Positions 6,385 to 10,767 of a DNA stretch of 10,767 nucleotides are shown piece after piece. Position 1 is the first letter of the stretch; each line of letters opens with the position of its first letter. Source of the stretch: Baffinella frigidus (Eukaryota > Cryptophyceae > Cryptomonadales > Baffinellaceae); the NCBI GenBank assembly GCA_026770585.1, contig MU647450.1, positions 29,353-40,119 of the forward strand, in the 5' to 3' direction. The position numbers and the translations under genes are program-made. The notes below the pieces were generated by a model. That model did not search any database, was not told the DNA's origin, and saw nothing but the letters and a program-made list of their open reading frames with translations.

Positions 6385-6639
6385 GAGAGCGGGAGAATCG
6401 TTGAGAGCCGCGAAGTGCAACGCCGAAAACCGCCTGCAAACGGGGGGAAAGACGATGGCTGTTATGTTGACTTACACGACCGCGGTATGGAGTCAGGGAG
6501 AGAGGTGGGACGAGACCAGAAGGTTTTAGCAGCCAGTAACCACCCCGCACAATGGGTCATTTCTCCGTCACTTCCTGAACACGAGAAATCAACTAAGGGA
6601 GATATCACCCCGGGGGGGTTCTGAACTGCCCGTCCAGCA
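6385..6639. other. Unique sequence, nothing recognised
   Basis: No repeat, RNA gene or domain-bearing frame that I can identify. Confidence 0.4.
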
Positions 6640-6827
6640 CACACGAGGCTGTCCATACGAACATAATAAAGGACCTTTTGAAAAACTGTGGGGAAATGAT
6701 CACGTTTCCGCTCGCTCCGCGGGCATAACGGGCAGAAACGTGATCATTCGCTGACTTTTGGCTTGTTTCCTGGGGCAATACACCAACAATTGACTTATGA
6801 ATCTGTTCGCATGGATAGCCTCGTGTG
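6640..6827. mobile_element. MITE-like element with nested foldback
   Basis: The outer arms 6640-6663 and 6804-6827 (starting CACACGAGGCT) pair over 24 bases with two mismatches. A perfect 14-bp inner pair AATGATCACGTTTC (6695-6708) / 6735-6748 forms a second hairpin. The sequence between the two stems does not pair. No open frame and no clear target-site duplication. Confidence 0.75.
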
Positions 6828-6855
6828 GGCAGCGACGAATCCCTCTGGCTGAATC

Positions 6856-6993
6856 TCATCTTGGAAGATAACTGACTCAGTTCCTTTTCAATCGGAGGTT
6901 GAATACGAGAAATTAGTTAAGGCATAGTAAATTTAACTCCTGCCTAAATGAAAACGCTAATTAGGGAACTGGTTCAGTTATCTTTTGAGATGA
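6856..6993. mobile_element. MITE-like element, TSD AATC
   Basis: Arms 6856-6884 and 6965-6993 (TCATCT, then AGATAACTGA, then CAGTTCC) pair with about five mismatches. AATC stands immediately outside both ends (6852-6855 and 6994-6997), a plausible 4-bp target-site duplication. An inner stem AATTAG...GGCA / TGCC...CTAATT is also visible. No coding content. Confidence 0.75.
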
Positions 6994-6999
6994 AATCGC

Positions 7000-7407
7000 T
7001 CCTCACTACCCGCCGGGCGGGTCAATGAATGGCTGGGGTTAAGACTCCATCTTACAAAAATATCTTGGTATACGAGACCTTGGGTTATTATATTTATAAA
7101 AACTGAGCCAAACCCAAGAGATCTTTGGGGTGGTAGGGCGTAACGCACCCATATTCCGAACCGCGAAAGCTGGGATCCGCGCCAGATGTGATCGCTGCGT
7201 CGACCCCCTCCAAGTCTTCCTGCTCCGAACAATGACGTTTCATACCACGCCAGAGCTCTCGAAACAGCCACTTTTGTCATCTTTCAGAGGAACCCCCCTA
7301 CTATTTAAGTCAAGTCAAGTCTGCTCCAAAGCGCGAGATCCGTGAGCACCTCCACTTAAGGTTTATTGACTTTCAGATCACTGTTCTCCAGGCTCAAGAG
7401 TAATGAC
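7000..7407. other. Unique sequence with small palindromes
   Basis: ACCCGCC-G-GGCGGGT at 7008-7022 is a near-perfect palindrome. CTTGGGTT and AACCCAAG, about 25 bases apart near 7078-7112, can pair. AAGTC is repeated three times near 7306-7321. A minus-strand frame is open from 7280 to 6978 without recognisable domains. Confidence 0.45.
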
Positions 7408-7490
7408 GAAGAAGAAGATGATGATGAAGCAGAAGAAGAAGAAGAAGAAGAAGAAGAAGAAGCAGAAGAAGAAGAAGCAGAAGAAGAAAA
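7408..7490 (+). repeat. GAA microsatellite with GAT and GCA interruptions
   Basis: The triplet array reads as glutamate/aspartate in one frame from ATG 7366 (62 codons). It is bracketed by the direct repeat GAGATCCRTGAGCACC at 7335-7350 and 7491-7506. A coding origin cannot be excluded but has no other support. Confidence 0.9.
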
Positions 7491-7557
7491 GAGATCCATG
7501 AGCACCCCACGCCTGGTCACAAGTGCGAATTTCGTACACACTCGTTCGCGCTAAAAG

Positions 7558-7580
7558 TGTTTCATGGTACCTATGAAACA
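7558..7580. other. Hairpin TGTTTCAT / ATGAAACA
   Basis: Perfect 8-bp stem with a 7-base loop. There is no T-run or gene end to make it a terminator. Confidence 0.5.
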
Positions 7581-7857
7581 TTGTTGCACCCAGGGATGGC
7601 TCAAATGCCTAAACTTTTGACGTGTTTCCGGACGATAATTAACTTTACTTTTAGATGGACTTGCAAATTACATCACGTGTAGGACTTGACCGGTATCGAT
7701 TTGCCGAATTGCCGACGGGGTAATTTTCCTTTGTACCACGAAACTCGAAACGGTGCGTTTAAAAACATTTTACGGTCTTTAAAACCTTTGTAAAGTCGCT
7801 ATGGCGGCAATCGGTAAGTCGGAAGCGGGCAGTTCTAACGGGATGGCTCCCTTGGTT
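7581..7857. other. AT-richer unique sequence, nothing recognised
   Basis: No repeats above about 8 bases and no frame of note. Base composition is visibly more AT-rich than the first 5 kb. Confidence 0.4.
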
Positions 7858-7862
7858 GTATT

Positions 7863-7983
7863 CTAGCTCTGCCTGATTTATATTCTGGCTCGTCCTTGAA
7901 AGCATTTAGGAGCAGAAATTCAGTACAAAATGGCGAAGAGAAAGCCGGTAGGACGAGCCAGAATAAAACGCAGGCAGAGCTAG
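7863..7983. mobile_element. MITE-like element, TSD GTATT
   Basis: The arms 7863-7896 and 7950-7983 start CTAGCTCTGCCTG and end CTGGCTCGTCCT. They pair over 34 bases with three mismatches. GTATT stands directly outside both ends (7858-7862 and 7984-7988). The 121-bp size, long terminal repeats and lack of coding content fit a non-autonomous DNA transposon. Confidence 0.8.
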
Positions 7984-7989
7984 GTATTC

Positions 7990-8129
7990 TTATCCGGGGA
8001 AAACTATTTTTATGTCATGTCCTGGCAACGAAAATTACTACACAATTCGTTGTTACTAGTCATATCAAAACATTTTTGTAGTAATTTTCGTTGCCAGGGA
8101 ATGAAAGAAAAATAGGTTTCCCCGGATGA
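7990..8129. mobile_element. MITE-like element, TSD ATTC, abutting the previous one
   Basis: Arms of about 53 bases (from 7990 and back from 8129) start TYATCCGGGGAAA and contain CCTGGCAACGAAAATTACT. They pair with about six mismatches. ATTC flanks both ends (7986-7989 and 8130-8133). The left ATTC overlaps the right flank of the element at 7863-7983. Confidence 0.8.
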
Positions 8130-8161
8130 ATTCAGGGAAAACCCTCATGGTAGCATGGTAG

Positions 8162-8292
8162 CGGCGAACATTTTGTGAAAGTCAACACCCCCACAAATCT
8201 GTCAACTTTAGAAACGAGGTACCCGTAATTAGCAGTTGACAATCGATTTTCGGCCCTGAGTTGACTAATACAAAAACTCCGCCCTGGCAGTG
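8162..8292. mobile_element. MITE-like element, family B copy 2
   Basis: It shares CACAAATCTGTCAAC, TAGAAACGAGGTACCC and GAGTTGACTAATACAAAAAC with copy 1 at 5689-5831, in the same order and spacing. The left terminal repeat is eroded, while the right one is close to copy 1. This confirms a dispersed family. Confidence 0.75.
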
Positions 8293-8329
8293 TATTCAGG
8301 GAGAGACCTCTATGGCTGTGGGATTTTGT

Positions 8330-8384
8330 CACATCCCTACCCGGAATTTTCACGTCCCTGCCCGGGTTTCCGGGGAGGGACGTG
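8330..8384. repeat. 21-bp tandem duplication followed by an inverted copy
   Basis: CACATCCCTACCCGGAATTTT and CACGTCCCTGCCCGGGTTTCC are diverged tandem copies (8330-8371). The second forms a hairpin with AGGGACGTG (8376-8384): nine outer pairs, a 2x2 mismatch, then CCGG/CCGG around GTTT. Confidence 0.7.
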
Positions 8385-8416
8385 CCCCGTAGCCTACCGC
8401 GGGGTCAGGGAGAAAC

Positions 8417-8455
8417 CTCTATGGCAGCGGCGAGCATCGCGCGGTTGACTGCCAC
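8417..8455 (-). other. Exon-like open segment after a telomere-like tract
   Basis: On the minus strand a CCACAG acceptor-like site (to 8456) follows the 8463-8953 tract. A 39-base open segment then reads VAVNRAMLAAAIE and ends GAG|GTTTCT. The size is small for an exon, but the AG-open-GT shape matches those at 859 and 9547. No family is recognised. Confidence 0.25.
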
Positions 8456-8462
8456 CTGTGGC

Positions 8463-8953
8463 GTTTCGGGTTTCGGGTTCAGGGATTTGGGGTTTTGGGT
8501 TTCGGGTTTGGGTATTTGGGTTTAGGGTTTAGGGTTTGGGGTTTAGGGTCTGGGATTTGGGGTTTGGGGTTGTGGGTTTGGGGTTTAGGGTTTAGGGTAT
8601 AGGTTTTAGGGATGGGTTTTAGGGGTTAGGTTTTAGGGTTGAGGGTTAAGGGATCAGGGTTGAGGGTTTGGGTTTTGGGTTTGGGGTTTAAGGTTGAGGG
8701 TTGAGGGTTTGAGGTTTAGGATTTAAGGTTGGGGGTTTGATGTTTATGGTTAGGGCTTAGGGTTTTGGTTTGGAGTTTAGGGTTTAGAGTTTAGGGTTTA
8801 GGGATTAGGGATTAGGGATTAGGGTTTAGGGTTTAGGGTTTAGGTTTAGGGTTTAGGGTTGAGGGTTTAGGGTTTAGTGTGTAGGGTTTAGGGTCTAGGG
8901 TTGAGGGTCTAGGTTTTAGGTTTTAGAGTTTAAGGTTTGGGGTTTGGGGTTTG
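8463..8953 (+). repeat. Large decayed interstitial telomere-like tract
   Basis: About 490 bases of TTTAGGG variants on the plus strand (GTTTGGG, GTTGAGGG, GTTTAAGG and others) with frequent substitutions and unit-length changes. Perfect TTTAGGG runs are short. It is clearly older or less homogenised than the tract at 9604. Confidence 0.95.
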
Positions 8954-9199
8954 ATCGCGACCTGTCCACCATCCCAGAATTTAACACGGGGACAGACTCA
9001 TTTTCAACCACGTTTGGTGCTATCTTGCGGGTGAAACTTACTATCTTGCACTCGACTTAGCTTTACCATAGCACAAAATTCACCCGTAAAATTCCAAAAA
9101 GATAATTAAAATAAATCAGTTCATGGGTGAAATTCAAGCAAGGCCCTGTCGCAGCTTTCCAGACCTCTCAGTTTCCTTCATGATTTAACGTTGACAGTA
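8954..9199. other. Unique sequence with interleaved inverted repeats
   Basis: GTGCTAT (9017-9023) pairs with ATAGCAC (9068-9074), and CGGGTGAA (9028-9035) with TTCACCCG (9079-9086), in a crossed order. CTATCTTGC is repeated at about 9020 and 9041. No gene is recognised. Confidence 0.5.
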
Positions 9200-9355
9200 C
9201 CACCCAGCGGGATACGAAGAGATTTTCGGTGGATAATCCACCGAATTTCCGTTACCTGATCTGTAGGAACCCCCCTAGGCCCCTGCGCTATTGACTACTG
9301 TAGGGTCGTATATCTTATCGCTTAGGGGTTATTCCCTTCGTAGCCCGCTGTGTGG
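9200..9355 (+). mobile_element. Family A copy 5, full length
   Basis: Ends are CCACCCAGCGG (9200-9210) and CCGCTGTGTGG (9345-9355). Pairing extends inward to about 20 bases (GGGATACGAAG against CTTCGTAGCCC). The internal hairpin is TTCGGTGG/CCACCGAA (9225-9232 and 9238-9245, loop ATAAT), and the shared TAGGAACCCCCCTA core follows. The second internal hairpin is damaged here (CTGTAGG opposite CCTGCGC). A further hairpin, TGTGGGGCAGG / CCTGCCCCCACA, lies outside at 9381-9413. Confidence 0.75.
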
Positions 9356-9432
9356 GTGTGGTTGAGACAGAGAGGTGGGATGTGGGGCAGGAGAGACCGT
9401 GCCTGCCCCCACACGAGCAGGAATGGGGTGTT

Positions 9433-9435
9433 GAG

Positions 9436-9475
<40 letters not shown>

Positions 9476-9521
9476 CGAGAGAAACAGAGAGAGAAAGAGA
9501 GAGAGAAAGAAAGAGAGAGAG
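9433..9521 (+). repeat. GA / GAAA microsatellite
   Basis: Purine-only tract of almost 90 bases with AAAG and a single CAGAGA interruption. Confidence 0.95.
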
Positions 9522-9546
9522 TGGGGGGGGGTGGATGGGGGGTCAC

Positions 9547-9596
9547 CTCAGTCTCAAGCTCCTCGAGGGTAGGCGCCGCCCCCCTCTTCTCTCGCG
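9547..9596 (-). other. Exon-like open segment after a telomere-like tract
   Basis: Minus strand: CCCGCAG (AG at 9597-9598) ends the CCCTAAA-sense tract. One frame then stays open as REKRGAAPTLEELETE to GAG|GTGACC. The donor-like end GAG|GTGACCC is the same as that of the segment at 859-933. Too short to assign a family; the GA tract follows downstream. Confidence 0.25.
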
Positions 9597-9603
9597 CTGC
9601 GGG

Positions 9604-9771
9604 TTTAGGGTTTGGGGTTGAGGGTTTAGGGTTTAGGGTTCAGGGTTTAGGGTTTAGGGTTTAGGGTTTAGGGTTTAGGGTTTAGGGTTTAAGGTTTAGG
9701 GTTTAGGGTTTAGGGTTTAGGGTTTAGAGTTTAGGGTTTAGGGTTAAGGGTTTAGGGTTTAGGGTTTAGGG
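9604..9771 (+). repeat. Well-preserved interstitial telomere-like array, 24 heptamers
   Basis: Twenty-four consecutive heptamers in one phase, about 18 of them perfect TTTAGGG and the rest with one or two substitutions. I see no insertions or deletions. It is bounded by GCGGG on both sides. Because unique sequence continues after it, this is not a chromosome end. Confidence 0.95.
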
Positions 9772-9773
9772 TT

Positions 9774-10175
9774 CGCGGGAAATCACCCGTGAGAACTTTG
9801 GGTTGGCAGCATTGCGTTCATTTGAGGGTGTTGCCCATGTGGTGGTTGATCCGTCATAAGGCTCATAGAATATTGGATCACTCGTCCCAAGGCTCGCGAC
9901 GAGTGATGACGAAGTAACATTTGGAGCGAACAACGTGCAGTGGTCACACGTAATCGTTCTACCGTGATTGCAAACATCAAGTTTTTCCCAGGAGCATCGT
10001 CAACGTTTGCTACTGTGGAAAGGTGTTGGTGGCCATCAGATGCCAAAACCGCACAATTCAACACGCGCATGCACCACCCGGCATTATCATGCACCACCCT
10101 CAGTTGCAGAGTGTTATCCTGAACCCTTGGGGGATTACTTTAGGGGGAATACTTTAGGGTTCAGGGGCGACGCAC
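9774..10175 (-). other. Open but unrecognised minus-strand frame
   Basis: The minus frame is open from above 10129 to 9783. It includes VQDNTLQLRVVHDNAG and AVLASDGHQHLSTVANV, downstream of a telomere-like patch (10138-10161) and an acceptor-like TTCAG near 10120. Codon choice is unremarkable and no domain is recognised. It could be an exon of the gene suggested by the repeated exon ends further upstream, or chance. Confidence 0.2.
9858..9920 (+). repeat. Dispersed repeat family D, copy 1
   Basis: AAGGCTCATAGAATATTGG, then a perfect 9-bp hairpin ATCACTCGT (9877-9885) / ACGAGTGAT (9899-9907), then GACGAAG. It aligns in order with 10251-10312 and 4664-4726. Confidence 0.7.
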
Positions 10176-10209
10176 ACCTGGCCTGAGCTCATCGGATCCA
10201 ACCTCCTCC
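10176..10209 (-). repeat. Family C exon-end block, copy 1
   Basis: Minus strand reads EEVGSDELRP, then CAG|GTGTGC. A diverged member of the four-copy family. Confidence 0.6.
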
Positions 10210-10213
10210 GCAT

Positions 10214-10241
10214 GTCAGTCAGTCAGTCAGTCAGTCAGTCA
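10214..10241 (+). repeat. GTCA tetranucleotide microsatellite
   Basis: About seven perfect GTCA units directly beside family C copy 1. Confidence 0.95.
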
Positions 10242-10250
10242 TAGAGGAGG

Positions 10251-10312
10251 AAGGCGCATAGACTCTTGGATCACTCAGCGCCAGGCGTGTGAGTAATACA
10301 GACGAAGAAAAC
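10251..10312 (+). repeat. Dispersed repeat family D, copy 2
   Basis: AAGGCGCATAGACTCTTGG, then ATCACTCA (10270-10277) opposite TGAGTAAT (10290-10297), then CAGACGAAG. The stem corresponds to that of copy 1 with one pair lost or changed. Confidence 0.65.
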
Positions 10313-10332
10313 ATGCGCCACCCGGAAAACAC

Positions 10333-10372
10333 ACCTGGCCTGAGCTCATCGGAGCCAACCTCCTCAACCTCC
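10333..10372 (-). repeat. Family C exon-end block, copy 2
   Basis: Minus strand reads EVEEVGSDELRPG across CAG|GTGTGT. A pyrimidine-rich run lies upstream in its sense. Confidence 0.65.
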
Positions 10373-10478
10373 CCCCCCAGTGGCGAGAGAGACAGAAGTC
10401 CAGTGTAGAAACACGAAATAAATGGCTCCAACGCCAAGCCAAATCTGAGATATAATGTATCAGGTGACGGAAGTACGC

Positions 10479-10519
10479 ACCTGGCCTGAGCTCATCGGAG
10501 CCAGCCTCCTCCACCTCCA
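10479..10519 (-). repeat. Family C exon-end block, copy 3
   Basis: Minus strand reads EVEEAGSDELRPG across CAG|GTGCGT. An acceptor-like TGTGTAG lies about 20 bases upstream in its sense. Confidence 0.65.
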
Positions 10520-10560
10520 AACTCACGAAAGGTACTACACAAATGCCCACTGGTAAAAGC

Positions 10561-10652
10561 ATCTCGGTATTAAATAGACTCCTTTTGCGGGTTTAAATAG
10601 ACTCCTTTGAGGGTTGAAATAGATCTCGGTTTTAAATAGACTCCTTTTGGGA
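10561..10652 (+). repeat. TTAAATAGACTCCTTTTG minisatellite
   Basis: Four diverged units, three with TAAATAGACTCCTTT and one with GAAATAGATCTCGG. A higher-order repeat starting ATCTCGGTWTTAAATAGAC recurs at 10561 and 10622. Confidence 0.85.
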
Positions 10653-10657
10653 TGCAC

Positions 10658-10766
10658 CTGGCCTGAGCTCATCGGAGCCAACCTCCTCAACCTCGTCCCC
10701 ATTCGCGCTCGACTCCCACACGTCGCTCCCCTCACTCTCCCCACCGAACACCCCCCCCTTTGACAT
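10658..10766 (-). CDS. Putative acidic exon at the window edge, ending in the family C block
   Basis: On the minus strand an ATG at 10766-10764 opens 36 codons without a stop. It reads MSKGGVFGGESEGSDVWESS, then ANGDEVEEVGSDELRP, and ends at a donor-like CCAG|GTGCAT (10658/10657). The peptide is rich in Glu, Asp, Ser and Gly and looks like a low-complexity acidic region; no family is recognised. The last 13 residues recur in the same phase, each followed by a CAG|GTG donor-like site, at 10479, 10333 and 10176. That favours duplicated exon ends over chance. The ATG is the start of what is visible and not proven to be the true start, because an exon could extend beyond the window. The run of eight G within it (8 C at 10751-10758 on plus) makes the frame sensitive to a length error. 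Confidence 0.4.
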
Positions 10767-10767
10767 C

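Larger units (their letters stand above)
8130..8441 (-). repeat. Three copies of a TCAGGGAR-AACCTCTATGG block
   Basis: ATTCAGGGAAAACCCTCATGG (8130), ATTCAGGGAGAGACCTCTATGG (8294) and GTCAGGGAGAAACCTCTATGG (8404) are related. The first and third continue into AGCGGCGARCA. On the minus strand each gives CCATAGAG|GTTTCTCCCTGA or a variant, an exon-end/donor-like shape. Family B copy 2 lies between the first two. Confidence 0.6.

Noticed and set aside
7366-7554. 62-codon acidic Glu/Asp frame
   Set aside because: It is a direct translation of the GAA array with no conserved flanks. The bracketing direct repeat suggests array expansion.
7558-7580. Possible transcription terminator hairpin
   Set aside because: No T-run follows and no gene ends nearby; intrinsic terminators of that type belong to bacteria.
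9604-9771. Possible true chromosome end
   Set aside because: About 1 kb of unique and repeat-family sequence continues after it, and degenerate units are mixed in.
10251-10312. Resemblance of ACTCTTGGATCACTC to the start of eukaryotic 5.8S rRNA
   Set aside because: The similarity covers about a dozen bases. The highly conserved GATGAAGAACGCAGC block is absent and copies 1 and 3 depart from it.

Overview
This window looks like nuclear DNA from a eukaryote. It holds no convincing complete protein gene and no rRNA or tRNA gene that I can recognise. The evidence for a eukaryote is: long interstitial tracts of the plant/algal/chromerid-type telomere heptamer TTTAGGG/CCCTAAA; long GA/CT and GAA microsatellites; many short terminal-inverted-repeat (MITE-like) elements; and short open segments bounded by AG and GT like small exons. 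Ankyrin-like exon fragments, GA arrays and TTTAGGG repeats together would suit an alga or a chromerid alveolate such as Chromera, but that placement is a guess.

Layout. Positions 1-480 are a degenerate tandem array whose units, read on the minus strand, alternate CCCTAAA-like tracts with GC-rich exon-like blocks. A CCCTAAA-like tract (741-858) runs directly into an ankyrin-like open segment (859-933), followed by partial copies of its 3' end (to about 1300). Positions 1300-2420 hold unique sequence, degenerate tandem repeats and G-rich minisatellites. A second ankyrin-like exon lies on the minus strand (2600-2718), again preceded in its own sense by CCCTAA-like sequence. Positions 2868-6040 are a patchwork of structured inverted-repeat elements (family A copies, a 50-bp-arm foldback, family B copy 1, a short hairpin), minisatellites and GA tracts. 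Positions 6191-6358 are a CT array. Positions 6640-8300 are a dense cluster of at least five different MITE-like elements, three with plausible target-site duplications. Positions 8463-8953 and 9604-9771 are two telomere-like tracts with different amounts of decay; family A copy 5 lies between them. Positions 9774-10767 carry four dispersed copies of a 40-bp exon-end/donor-like block on the minus strand, ending in an acidic open segment that runs to the window edge.

The most interesting signals are these. (1) A structured ~160-bp family (A) has a hairpin that keeps pairing while its sequence changes between copies. (2) A 143-bp element (B1) has a related empty site inside the same window. (3) Telomere-like tracts repeatedly sit just upstream, in CCCTAAA sense, of a CAG acceptor-like site and a short open segment. 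(4) Exon-end plus donor blocks are repeated in clusters. No gene network can be reconstructed; the candidate exons are fragments, and some or all may be non-functional.
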